Assembly: GCF_000820005.1 (NCBI RefSeq)
Contig: NZ_CDBL01000067.1
Location: 1 to 64,000, forward strand
Length of the DNA: 64,000 bases
Source of the DNA: Aeromonas piscicola
GTDB lineage: Bacteria > Pseudomonadota > Gammaproteobacteria > Enterobacterales > Aeromonadaceae
Direction: 5' to 3'
Of this stretch, positions 1 to 8,203 are shown piece by piece. Made by a program: the position numbers and the translations under genes. The notes beneath the pieces were generated by a model that saw only the letters and a list, made by a program, of their open reading frames with translations, was not told the origin of the DNA and made no database searches. Numbering within the stretch: the first letter of the stretch is position 1; each line of letters opens with the position of its first letter.

Positions 1-530
1 CTGACATGTTCCCGTATCCACTTGAGGGAGGGCTTGCGGTAGCGACGACGAGCTCCCCGGTCTGACAGCACCTTGTACCCCAGCGCACGCAGGCGCTGCG
101 CCTGGCTACGGGTGCAAGGGCTATCCGTAGGCTTGAACGGTTCCTTCTTCTTGCCTCGCTCTGACTTCCTCGGTTGTGCAGGCTTGGGCGGCGCTGCCGT
201 GAATGACTGCGACATCCCCTGGTGGTTCTGGTTGGCGATCATCCCCGCGAAGCGGGAGTCGAAGTCGATGATGGCCGCGTCCTCGGTACCGCGAGAGCGC
301 AGGCGCTTGGAGAGGCCAGTGAGCCGCTTGTGCTTGCGCTTGCTCTTGGTCGGCGCCCACTTTGTGCCATCAGGGGCCTTGCCAGCTCTGATACGCTGGC
401 GGTTCACCTTGGCCACCTCTCGGCCTATCTGCTGGGTGATGCGCCGGCGTTTCGCGGGTGGTAGAGAGGCAGCATCTAGGCGCGCCTGCAGGTGGTGCAT
501 CGCACTTTGATTCAGGGTCAGTGTGATCAT
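1..530 (-). CDS. Phage virion morphogenesis / tail completion protein (gpS-like), 3' end cut by window
   Basis: The frame is open from ATG at 530 down to base 1 with no stop, giving 176 visible codons. The product is very basic, beginning MITLTLNQSAMHHLQARL, with an early segment RAGKAPDGTKWAP typical of the Phage_tail_S / virion morphogenesis family (P2 gpS). That family helps complete the tail or join head and tail. The start lies 10 bases after the stop of the hub gene, preceded by AGGG. The lysine/arginine-rich C-terminal half fits the family. Family assignment is from motif recognition only. Confidence 0.75.
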   Translation of the reverse strand, partial: MITLTLNQSAMHHLQARLDAASLPPAKRRRITQQIGREVAKVNRQRIRAGKAPDGTKWAPTKSKRKHKRLTGLSKRLRSRGTEDAAIIDFDSRFAGMIANQNHQGMSQSFTAAPPKPAQPRKSERGKKKEPFKPTDSPCTRSQAQRLRALGYKVLSDRGARRRYRKPSLKWIREHV

Positions 531-540
531 GTGTGTATCC

Positions 541-2154
541 CTATTCGATGATGGGGGAGAGCTGGCTGGCCAGCAGCTTGGCTTGTTGGCCCTGTTGGGT
601 CATGGCTTCGCTGTTACCGGGGGCTGGCCCGCTGCCGTGGGTGTGGCTGGCTGTGGCGGCGGCCAGCTGTTCCACCACGTTCATCAGCTGCAGCAGCAGC
701 CGGAAGATGTTCACGCCCTCGGTCCCCATCCACGAACGGGGCGCCTCCAGGTGTTGCAGCTCGCCGGCAACGGTCCGGCGCAGTTGCCCCACCACCTCTA
801 TCAGATCCCCCGCCGTGGTCTGGCTCAGGTTGCCCAGGCTTCCCAGGGTGAGATCATCCCCGGCCAGCAGCTCGATGGCGCCCAGCGCCTCAATCAGCTT
901 GAACCCGCCCACCTCCTCTATGCTGTGCTGGGCCACCTGCAGCCGATGCTGGCCATGTTCCCCCAGGTAGTCGTCACTCTGGTGGTGCATCTGCAGGGCG
1001 CTGTCATGCAGGCGCCGGTCGGTGTGGCGGGAGAGGTTGCCCACGGTGTCGGTACGGCTGAATACCTCGGCCCGCTGTTGCTGTAGCTGCTCGCCCGGGG
1101 CGATGTCCGGCAGGGGCCAGCCACTGCCGAGCACGGTGCGGATAAAAGGCCGGTCAGCCCGCCCGAATGCGAACCCCAGTTCAACCAGCGTCCCCTCGAT
1201 GGGGAACTGCAGCAGGCCCTGTTCCTGCCCACCGAACTGCACCGGCAGCGGCACCGCCCGATACAGCGGGGCGGCCTTGTCCGGTTGGCCATCCTCGCCC
1301 AGCAGTTGCACGTCCACCGCATAGCGGGGGCGAAAAGGATCATTGAGCTGGCCGGCGCTGGCCAGGTCGCTGATAGCCTCGACCCGACCGAACTTGGGCA
1401 GGTGCATCTTGTCGGCGAGCTCTGGAAATTCCCCCTCTATCTTGCGCCGCTCCAGCGACTTGCTGACTTTGCCCGGGGTGACGGTGGTCAGGGTCATTTC
1501 ATCCCCTTTGAGCCTCACCCGGGTGACCCGCTTGCCGTTGACGGTTGCCCCGGGGCGCATGGCTGGCACCGGGGACAAGGTGATGAGGTTGCCCGCCTGG
1601 CGGGCAGTCCAGGTGGGGTCAATCTCCACCTCCCGGCCATGCCAGCGACAATCGGCGTGGCTGCCTACAAAGATGTCGCCATCGGGTTGCTGGTACCAGA
1701 CAAAGTCGGGTACCTCAAAGGCGCGGCCAGCGTTCTCCAGCAATTGGTAACCGGTGCCGGCGCTGGTGAAGTTGGGGATCGGCCGATCTGCATAGTCAGC
1801 CGCGGCTGGCAGCATGAACACCAGACCGGTCTCGGTGCTGAGCCAGGCCAGCAGGTTGCGCAGGGTGGCATGCTGCATGCTGACGGGGAGGCGACCGGCC
1901 AGCACGCCAGCCAGTTCTCGGCAGAGCAGTTGCACAGAGCCAGCCGAGGCCGGCTGCACATCGAACACGTAACCAGTGAACCAGCGGCGCAGTTCGCCGT
2001 TGTAACCGACATCGATGGTGATCGGCTGGCCTTTTTGCACCTCGGCCTGGGCAGTCAGGGCTGCCCGGCCGCCGGTGTTGAGATCCAGCATGATGTCGTG
2101 CTCGACCAGGTGAGCCGGTTGGTCATTGATGGTCAGGCGGGTGGTCAGCTTCAT
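541..2154 (-). CDS. Baseplate hub/spike protein (gpD-like with OB-fold and spike-like C-terminus)
   Basis: A 537-residue protein. Residues 1 to about 290 read like the P2 gpD / VgrG hub fold (MKLTTRLTINDQPAHLVEHD, then a segment around WYQQPDGDIFVGSHADCRW). Residues about 290-370 (PVQFGGQEQGLLQFPIEGT, PFIRTVLGSGWP) look like a gp5/gp45 OB-fold. The C-terminal part contains ASHTHGSGPAP, like the HxH motif that binds iron at the tip of P2 gpV spikes. It would form the baseplate centre that pierces the host envelope. Its start overlaps the upstream gene by 4 bases (ATGA). P2 splits hub and spike into two genes, so this looks like a fusion. Function is inferred from motif resemblance. Confidence 0.7.
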   Translation of the reverse strand: MKLTTRLTINDQPAHLVEHDIMLDLNTGGRAALTAQAEVQKGQPITIDVGYNGELRRWFTGYVFDVQPASAGSVQLLCRELAGVLAGRLPVSMQHATLRNLLAWLSTETGLVFMLPAAADYADRPIPNFTSAGTGYQLLENAGRAFEVPDFVWYQQPDGDIFVGSHADCRWHGREVEIDPTWTARQAGNLITLSPVPAMRPGATVNGKRVTRVRLKGDEMTLTTVTPGKVSKSLERRKIEGEFPELADKMHLPKFGRVEAISDLASAGQLNDPFRPRYAVDVQLLGEDGQPDKAAPLYRAVPLPVQFGGQEQGLLQFPIEGTLVELGFAFGRADRPFIRTVLGSGWPLPDIAPGEQLQQQRAEVFSRTDTVGNLSRHTDRRLHDSALQMHHQSDDYLGEHGQHRLQVAQHSIEEVGGFKLIEALGAIELLAGDDLTLGSLGNLSQTTAGDLIEVVGQLRRTVAGELQHLEAPRSWMGTEGVNIFRLLLQLMNVVEQLAAATASHTHGSGPAPGNSEAMTQQGQQAKLLASQLSPIIE

Positions 2155-2702
2155 GCCAGGACATCCCCCAGTTTGTCGTCCAGTTTCTTAAAGAAAGCCT
2201 CCCCTTTGGATAGCTTCTCATCGCCGCTTTGCCCCTGGCCGCCCTTGGCTGCCGTGGTGCCGGTGGAGCCTTGGCCTAGGTTGGCGGGGCTACCAGGTAA
2301 ACGGGCTTCGCGCTTCTCCGGTACCGAGTTGAATTCCTTCAAGGTGAACTGCACCTGCCAGGCCAGCAGCCCCTCCTGTTCGCTGGCAGTGATGCGGCCG
2401 GCAAACTTGGCCTGGCGCACCTTCACCGACTTGGCCAAGAGCGACCCGACCCGGTAGACGTGGCGTTTGCCGCCGTTGCCCTTGGCATCGGCCAGCTCAA
2501 ACAACCGGCTCAGCATGCGTTCATCCTTGAACGGGATAAGGCCGTAGATGTCGAGCTCCTTGGCCTTGGCGCCCTGTTCGGCGCTGCTGGTCGAGCTGGT
2601 TTGGCCGCTCTGGTCCTTGTCCTGAAACTGCATCGATGCGGACACCCGCATTGACTTCATGATGATGGGCTCGCCATCAAGGGTCAGCATGGCTTGGCTC
2701 AT
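2151..2702 (-). CDS. Baseplate complex protein (phage, 183 aa)
   Basis: The protein begins MSQAMLTLDGEPIIMKSMRV and ends in a charged Gly/Ser/Lys-rich tail (GQSGDEKLSKGEAFFKKLDD). It resembles baseplate or tail-tip proteins of contractile phages in this group, but I recognise the family only loosely. It overlaps both neighbours by ATGA junctions, so it is translationally coupled between the 293-residue unknown and the hub protein. That position argues for a tail-tip or hub-collar part. Confidence 0.55.
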   Translation of the reverse strand: MSQAMLTLDGEPIIMKSMRVSASMQFQDKDQSGQTSSTSSAEQGAKAKELDIYGLIPFKDERMLSRLFELADAKGNGGKRHVYRVGSLLAKSVKVRQAKFAGRITASEQEGLLAWQVQFTLKEFNSVPEKREARLPGSPANLGQGSTGTTAAKGGQGQSGDEKLSKGEAFFKKLDDKLGDVLA

Positions 2703-3580
2703 GGGGTTAACTCCTGCCAGAAGGTGAGCGGGGACGGGGAGAGCAGCAGGGCGCCGACCGTCATACTGTGGCTGTGATCCGGTGGTGTGCTCTGCCCGAG
2801 CTGGGTGGCAAGGCTGGCCACATCCCCCTGGCCTTGCCAGTGCCAGAGGGTGCCGGAGAGGGTACCCAGCGCGGCTAGGGCCTCGGCGAGGGTAGTCAGG
2901 CGCTCGGTGCGACGTGTCGCCAGCCCCTGCAGCTTGGCGATCGGGGTCTGGCTGTCCCTGGCCAGACTCTCCAGCTGGGCCACCTCTGCCCCCAGCGCCA
3001 GGCGGGCGGGGCGCAGTGGTGCCCAGCTCAGCGGCTCATCGGCGCGCCAGCGCGGCACCTTGGCCGCGGTGGGCTGGCTCATGGGGTTATTGTCGGCAGT
3101 GAGCCGGCGCAGTGTGGCGCACCACTCCGGCAGCGGCAGCAGGGCGCAGAGAATGGCCAGCTGGCGGGCCAGCGCGTCGGCGCTGTTACCAGTGACCAGC
3201 CAGGCAAGGGCATGCAGTTGCCCAGTGGGCAGCAGGGGATCGGCCCCGTCCTGCAGCTTGGCGGCCAGGGTGGCCACCGCATTGGGGGCGGCCAGGCTGA
3301 ACTGCTGGCCCTGCTGTTGGCCGACCCCGTGTTGGTAGGGGGTGACGGTCAGGCAGCGACCGGTGGCCAGCAGGCGGTCGAGCTCGCGGCGCAGCCCTGC
3401 CAGTGCGGCGGCCGCTTCGCTGAGTGGGTGGGGCCGGTACTGCGCCCGTCCGGCCAGACCCTGTAGGCGCGCCATGGCACTGTCCTGGGTGGCCGGGAGC
3501 TGACTCAGCACGCCCTGGGCGCGGGTGTGTAGGCTGCCTGCACTGGCTGGCCAGCGCAGCTGCCCTTGTGTCCAGCTCAT
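2699..3580 (-). CDS. Phage structural protein of unknown function (293 aa)
   Basis: An Ala/Leu-rich, mostly helical 293-residue protein starting MSWTQGQLRWPASAGSLHTR. No family is recognised. There is no signal peptide, membrane segment or catalytic motif. Long helical stretches (SEAAAALAGLRRELDRLLA near residue 60; TERLTTLAEALAALGTLSG near residue 240) suggest coiled-coil packing. It sits between tail-fibre assembly and baseplate genes with ATGA overlaps on both sides, so a tail or baseplate role is likely, but this rests on position alone. Confidence 0.6.
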   Translation of the reverse strand: MSWTQGQLRWPASAGSLHTRAQGVLSQLPATQDSAMARLQGLAGRAQYRPHPLSEAAAALAGLRRELDRLLATGRCLTVTPYQHGVGQQQGQQFSLAAPNAVATLAAKLQDGADPLLPTGQLHALAWLVTGNSADALARQLAILCALLPLPEWCATLRRLTADNNPMSQPTAAKVPRWRADEPLSWAPLRPARLALGAEVAQLESLARDSQTPIAKLQGLATRRTERLTTLAEALAALGTLSGTLWHWQGQGDVASLATQLGQSTPPDHSHSMTVGALLLSPSPLTFWQELTP

Positions 3581-4002
3581 CGCGGCGCCTCCGGCCAGCT
3601 GACCTCGGTCGGCCAGCCATCGCCTTGCGGCAGGCGGTAGAGGGCGACCCGGTAGCGCTGCCAGGCGGTGAGCTGTTCGCGCTCGGCCTCGCTGATGATG
3701 CCAAGCGACTCGGCGTCGAGCAGCGGGGCCATGGCGTTGGCGGCCTGCTTGAGCAGCGCATCGAGGCGGATCTGCTGCTCGGCCTCGGTCGGCGGTGACA
3801 CCGGGATCACCTCGATATCGCCAAACTCACCGAACACGGCCCGGCTGTAGAGCTCGCGGCCGTGCTCCATCGGGTCATCCTTGCGGGCAGTGAACTGGAC
3901 CGGCTCAGGCAGATGGGCAAAGCGCACATCCAGGGTGATGCTGTCGGGATCCGCCGCATAATGGCGAGGGTGCACGGCGCTGAGCACTTCAATATGTTCC
4001 AT
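3577..4002 (-). CDS. Tail fibre assembly protein
   Basis: The start at 4002 is chosen because GAGAGGAG lies 7 bases upstream. The longer frame to 4035 would overlap the tail fibre gene and lacks a good ribosome site. The 141-residue product (MEHIEVLSAVHPRHYAADPD) has the C-terminal pattern of tail fibre assembly chaperones: a DALLKQAANAMAPLLDAE helix, then LTAWQRYRVALYRLP and a final GWPTEVSWPEAPR. It would help the adjacent fibre fold and trimerise. Confidence 0.75.
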   Translation of the reverse strand: MEHIEVLSAVHPRHYAADPDSITLDVRFAHLPEPVQFTARKDDPMEHGRELYSRAVFGEFGDIEVIPVSPPTEAEQQIRLDALLKQAANAMAPLLDAESLGIISEAEREQLTAWQRYRVALYRLPQGDGWPTEVSWPEAPR

Positions 4003-4016
4003 CAGGTTCTCCTCTC

Positions 4017-6104
4017 TCAGGCGACTCGGATCCACAAGGTGGCCCGGTCGTCATAGCGGTCATCGTCGTTGGCGCCCATGATGTCGCCCATACACTGCCA
4101 GGTGCCCGGCAGGCTGTAGCCGGCATAGCCCCATTCAGCGGCCGAGCATGGGCGCAGGTAAGCGCCGGCCGCCCGTTGGCCGTGGCTGGTTTTGCCGCCG
4201 GCCGGGAGCAGGGCGGCAAACACATGGGCGCCGATGGCGTTATAAGACCCAGCCACCACGTCAGCGTTGCCCTGCGCCGCGTTATGGTTGTGGGTGTAGT
4301 GGGGTTGGTTGCCCGGGCTATAGCAGCGGCCAGAGCTATCATTCACCGTTCCCGAAAAGGAGCCGTTCCCTGCAGCATCAATGGCAAAGCGGGTGAAGGT
4401 ATTGCCGCCCACGCCGTTAGAGGTGGCCACCCGGTAAACCCCATCAATGCCCAGGTAAGACATCACCGCCGTTTTCCCTGGAATGTGGTATTCGGTCATG
4501 GGGTTGTTGGGGTCGGTGATGGCAAGGCGGTAACCCACCTCCCAACCGGTGGTTGGCTGGTTAAGCCACTGACGAAATGCAGACGGGCTGGCGCAGTAGC
4601 GCAGATAGCTGTCGTTGCCGTATTCCACTCGAAAAGCCACGGCGCCGACCATACGCTGTTCATCGACCAGGTTGGTGCGCAGGGTGCGGGCTTGCAGGTC
4701 GCCGGACCCGTCGCGCAGGGCATAGGTATCGGCCGTGGCGTCGTAACTGGCGGCCTTGTTGGAGAGCTTGCCCAGGCCCACGTCATCGGCGGTCGGCTTG
4801 TTCAAGGTGTTGTAGTCCCGAGCCCAGGGGGTGAAGGCCCCGGTGTGGTACTGGGCGCGGGTATAGACCCGACTGGTGTTGTAGACGTGGTAACGCTGCT
4901 GCACCCCGGCGCCGCCGGTCACAGTGAGGGAACCGGATTTCGCTTCTGGATAGTTGAGCACCAGGGCCGCATTAGCGTCGGAGTCCTGGCGATACACGCT
5001 GGGGGTGATAATCGTGTTCAGGTCTTCCTTGGCCAGCGGGATCGGGTTGGTCAGCGTGCCTGGGTGGCTGTGGTTGGCGGCGGCCAGATCCGGTTTGTTG
5101 GTCACCTCGGCATAGCTGGGCCAGCGGCTGGCGGTGGCCGGTACCTGGTCAAGCTCCCCCCACTGGTGGCGATGACTGCCGTCTTTGATCTCCACCGCGA
5201 TGGTGACGCCCTGGGCGTCTTCCAGGATGCCCTTGCCGGTGACATCGCCGGTCAGCTCGATGGTGCGCTTGCGGCGCACGTCAGTGACGCTGCCGTCCGC
5301 ATTGACGATGGCCACCATGGCCACATGGTGCTGATAGCCGTTGTTGTCCAGGTAGTCGGTGAGCTCCGGGACACTTAAGCTAAGGGTGAAGTGATTCACC
5401 CAGGCATCGAGCAGGGAGCCCGCCCGGTAGATGTCGAGCCAGAGCCCCACCGGCTTGGCGCCCGGGGTCACCTTCTTGACCTCGTTCAGTTCCGCCCGCA
5501 GGCCGCCCACGTAGGCCACCCCTGGCTGTACCTTGTAGACCCCGGACTCGTTGACCAGCTTGAAGCCGTCACCGTAGAAGGTGGCAGGCCCGAAGAACTG
5601 CAGCGCCTGCAGGCGCAGGTCGTCGTCCATCCCGCGCAGGCGGGCGGCATAGTCGATTTGCCAGGTGCTGGCGTCCACGTGGGTGGCGGTGGCCTCTGCC
5701 GCCCGGTCGTACTCCATCAGCATGGATTTCACCAGGCTGTTACCGGTCTGGCCGGTGGCCTCATTGGTCTTGAGTTTGGTTTCCAGCCCCTTGTGCACAA
5801 TCATCCCCACCACGCCGGTGGCCTTGTTGATGAGGTACATGGCGTTGAAGCTGAAATCGCCGACCGTGGTGTCCATCACGATGGTGTAAGCCACCGCATC
5901 GTTGTTGATGCGCCCACGCTGGTCGACCGCGTGGCGGTGCACAATCTGGCCCGCCGGCGGCAGCCCGCTGTCTGGGTTGATGGCCGCATCGGGATCGAGC
6001 CCCGGCACGTTGGCCAGCACGAACTCATCGAGCACCACCGGCGTCTGGTTGGTCAGGCACTCCTGCCAGTAGCGGGAGAAAGCGTTGGTAATGATCTGGC
6101 TCAT
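4017..6104 (-). CDS. Tail fibre protein (gpH-like)
   Basis: A 695-residue fibre. The N-terminal ~200 residues (MSQIITNAFSRYWQECLTNQ through GVAYVGGLRAEL) match the phage tail-collar fibre domain (DUF3751 type) that attaches the fibre to the baseplate. The middle is low-complexity repeat-like sequence (KIKDG-type turns, PSYAEVTNKPDLAAANHSHPG). The C-terminus has a receptor-binding style segment with HYTHNHNAAQGNADVV and a terminal ATLWIRVA strand. It follows gpI with a 4-base overlap and precedes the assembly chaperone. The C-terminus probably sets host range. Confidence 0.85.
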   Translation of the reverse strand: MSQIITNAFSRYWQECLTNQTPVVLDEFVLANVPGLDPDAAINPDSGLPPAGQIVHRHAVDQRGRINNDAVAYTIVMDTTVGDFSFNAMYLINKATGVVGMIVHKGLETKLKTNEATGQTGNSLVKSMLMEYDRAAEATATHVDASTWQIDYAARLRGMDDDLRLQALQFFGPATFYGDGFKLVNESGVYKVQPGVAYVGGLRAELNEVKKVTPGAKPVGLWLDIYRAGSLLDAWVNHFTLSLSVPELTDYLDNNGYQHHVAMVAIVNADGSVTDVRRKRTIELTGDVTGKGILEDAQGVTIAVEIKDGSHRHQWGELDQVPATASRWPSYAEVTNKPDLAAANHSHPGTLTNPIPLAKEDLNTIITPSVYRQDSDANAALVLNYPEAKSGSLTVTGGAGVQQRYHVYNTSRVYTRAQYHTGAFTPWARDYNTLNKPTADDVGLGKLSNKAASYDATADTYALRDGSGDLQARTLRTNLVDEQRMVGAVAFRVEYGNDSYLRYCASPSAFRQWLNQPTTGWEVGYRLAITDPNNPMTEYHIPGKTAVMSYLGIDGVYRVATSNGVGGNTFTRFAIDAAGNGSFSGTVNDSSGRCYSPGNQPHYTHNHNAAQGNADVVAGSYNAIGAHVFAALLPAGGKTSHGQRAAGAYLRPCSAAEWGYAGYSLPGTWQCMGDIMGANDDDRYDDRATLWIRVA

Positions 6105-6703
6105 GCGTTCCTCTTAAGTGATGCGCCAAACACCTGCTGGCTCATGTCGATACGACCGAACCGCAGGGTGCCGGTGACCGGGTAAACCACCTGAAAGCGA
6201 TAGCGGCGGCAGGTGCGGCCATAGTGTTGAATGAGGGTTTCCATCAGTTTCTGGTTGGCCGCGATGGCGCCATCGGTCACCTCGATGGTGATGACGTCCC
6301 AGGGGGCGCCGGCCTGGCGTTCGTGGATGTCACACCAGCCAATGCCCAGGCGCTCGAAGATGCGCTTAAAGCCGGCCACCTCGCCGGCGTCCCGGGCGTT
6401 CACAAAGGCGAACTTGACCCGTTTGCGAAAGAGCGGCAGCGGCTCGCCGTTGAAACGGGTGATGTCCCGCTCCCAGGCGAGTAGCGCCAGCAGGGATTCC
6501 GAGCAGGTCAGCGGGTCTTGCTGGGCCAGCGGCAGCAACAGCCAGCCTTTGACCCGTTGCCAGAAGGCATTGATCCCCTTGGCCAGAAACCCGGGCTCGG
6601 CGTGGGCCGGGCTGATGGTGTAGCCGTCTTCCCACCAGGGGGCGCTGGCATCGGGCAGCACCGGCGCCTGCAGGTCGTGTTCAAGCGGGGTCGGGTCAGT
6701 CAT
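6101..6703 (-). CDS. Baseplate protein gpI (Tail_P2_I family)
   Basis: A 200-residue protein with the P2 gpI pattern: an early hydrophobic-aromatic helix (AFWQRVKGWLLLPLAQQDPL), the conserved LLALLAWERDITRFNGEPL near residue 75 and KRVKFAFVNARDAGEVAGFKRI. gpI forms part of the baseplate wedge with gpJ. It overlaps gpJ by 8 bases and the tail fibre gene by 4, the same J-I-H order as P2. Confidence 0.85.
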   Translation of the reverse strand: MTDPTPLEHDLQAPVLPDASAPWWEDGYTISPAHAEPGFLAKGINAFWQRVKGWLLLPLAQQDPLTCSESLLALLAWERDITRFNGEPLPLFRKRVKFAFVNARDAGEVAGFKRIFERLGIGWCDIHERQAGAPWDVITIEVTDGAIAANQKLMETLIQHYGRTCRRYRFQVVYPVTGTLRFGRIDMSQQVFGASLKRNA

Positions 6704-7883
6704 GCAGGGTCACCTCCAGCGTGCTCAGGCGCGGGATGGCCAGCCCCGACACGATGTCATCTTGCGCAAACTTGAGGCTCTGCAGTTGCGGGAACTGGCT
6801 GTGCAGCTCGCGGGCCAGCTGGGAGAGCGAGAAGCGTGAGCGCGGCCAGGTGCGGGTAACGCTCGGAAAGTCCGCCGACTGGCGAAATGCCGCCTTGACC
6901 AGGCTTTCGGCGCCTGCCTTGAGCGCGGCTTTCTGCTCGTCGGTGAGGTTGGCTTGTGGCCATAACTCAAGGGTGAGGCTGTGCTGGGTCTCGGGCATGG
7001 CCATCACGAACAGGTCATCGCCGTGGCCATGGTTGCCCTGGCGGCCCACGTAGTCATTGAGCTGGTTGATGAGGCTGGCCGGGGTGGCGCCCACTTCCAG
7101 CAGGATGTAAGCGTTGGCGGTACCCGGGCCGCGTGGCCCCTCATGCTCAAAGAAGATGTGATCGGCACGGATCCCCGCCACGCTGGCCAGCATGGAGCGG
7201 TAAATCGCGTCGATGTGGTAGCGCCCCACCGCCGAAAACTGGTTCTGGATGCGCAGGCCGAGCGCATCGTTGCCCTCGGCATCGGCACCCTGGGTGGTGA
7301 TCCACTCCTTGTCATCGTTGCGGGCCGAGAGGATGCCGGTGACCGGTTCGCTCAGCAGGTTGTAATAGCCCGGGGCCAGATTCCAGGCGCTGCCGGCAAA
7401 CTCGGCCTCGCAGACCACCTTGGCCACCGCCTCGCCGGCGGGGCTGACCACCGCCTGCAAGGGCTTCACCCGGTAGATGGTGCCGTTGATGCGCTCGGTG
7501 GTGACCCAGATATCGGCCGGAATGGTGACCGCCTCGCCGGGGCTCACCTTGACGAAGTGGATCACTCCCCGGGTCTTCTGGGCGGCCTTGCGGGTCAGGT
7601 CCACATCCCAGGCCTTGAGATCGAGATAGGCATCGGTGGCGGTGGCCGCAAAGGTGTTGGGCAGTACATGGCCGGCCAAGAGCGTGCGGATAAGCCAGAG
7701 CGCCGGGGTAATGACCACCCCGCGCACCAGCCGCCAGAAGGGGCTCACATCGCTGTCGTTGGTGATGAGGGAGCCGGCGGCGACCACCTCCTTTTTGAGC
7801 TCGGCCTCCATGGCCTGCTCGGTGGTCGGTACACCGGCCTCGGCCAGCAGGGCCATAAAGTCCACGTTCGGGCGCAGGTTCAC
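6696..7883 (-). CDS. Baseplate assembly protein gpJ
   Basis: A 395-residue protein of the Baseplate_J family. Landmarks are RLVRGVVITPALWLIRTLLAGHVLPNTFAATATDAYLDLKA in the first third, GEAVTIPADIWVTTERINGT, and EFAGSAWNLAPGYYNLLSEPVTGI with AVGRYHIDAIYRSMLASVAGI in the centre. gpJ forms the outer edge of the baseplate and contacts the tail fibres. It lies between the DUF2590-type gene and gpI with short overlaps. Confidence 0.88.
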   Translation of the reverse strand: MNLRPNVDFMALLAEAGVPTTEQAMEAELKKEVVAAGSLITNDSDVSPFWRLVRGVVITPALWLIRTLLAGHVLPNTFAATATDAYLDLKAWDVDLTRKAAQKTRGVIHFVKVSPGEAVTIPADIWVTTERINGTIYRVKPLQAVVSPAGEAVAKVVCEAEFAGSAWNLAPGYYNLLSEPVTGILSARNDDKEWITTQGADAEGNDALGLRIQNQFSAVGRYHIDAIYRSMLASVAGIRADHIFFEHEGPRGPGTANAYILLEVGATPASLINQLNDYVGRQGNHGHGDDLFVMAMPETQHSLTLELWPQANLTDEQKAALKAGAESLVKAAFRQSADFPSVTRTWPRSRFSLSQLARELHSQFPQLQSLKFAQDDIVSGLAIPRLSTLEVTLHD

Positions 7884-8203
7884 AAGGTTACCTCCAAATT
7901 GCCGAATTCATAGGTGCGAGCGGTGACCAGCACCCGGTCGGGGGCCTCTTCACGGATCACGATGGTGCCGGGTACCAGCCGCTCGTCATCTTCTACCAGC
8001 AGTTCAATCTCGGTCATCACATCCGCGCGCAGGGTAGGGCTGCGCTCGCCGATGAGCTTGCGGGCCAGCCCCGACTCCATGATGCGGTGCTTGATGTCCT
8101 GCCCGATGCTGTGGCGGTCCTGGGTGTAGCGCGGCTGGCCGCCGGCATCGAGTTGCCAGGCGCCGTTCACCACCAGGAGATCGATGTACTTGGGTTCGTT
8201 CAT
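7880..8203 (-). CDS. DUF2590-like baseplate protein (probable gpW/gp25 counterpart)
   Basis: The start at 8203 is preferred over 8221 because GGTGGAG lies about 8 bases upstream and the ATGA overlaps the tape-measure stop. The 107-residue product (MNEPKYIDLLVVNGAWQLDA) has the gp25/gpW-like pattern: an N-terminal description of an axis, a central GQDIKHRIMESGLARKLIGE and a C-terminal strand pair ending FGNLEVTL. It lies directly upstream of gpJ, where P2 has gpW. The lysozyme-like wedge role is inferred from position and pattern. Confidence 0.7.
   Translation of the reverse strand: MNEPKYIDLLVVNGAWQLDAGGQPRYTQDRHSIGQDIKHRIMESGLARKLIGERSPTLRADVMTEIELLVEDDERLVPGTIVIREEAPDRVLVTARTYEFGNLEVTL

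Noticed and set aside
73-510. Plus-strand ORF at the left edge
   Set aside because: Shadow of the minus-strand virion morphogenesis gene, which is open to the window end with a fitting family pattern.
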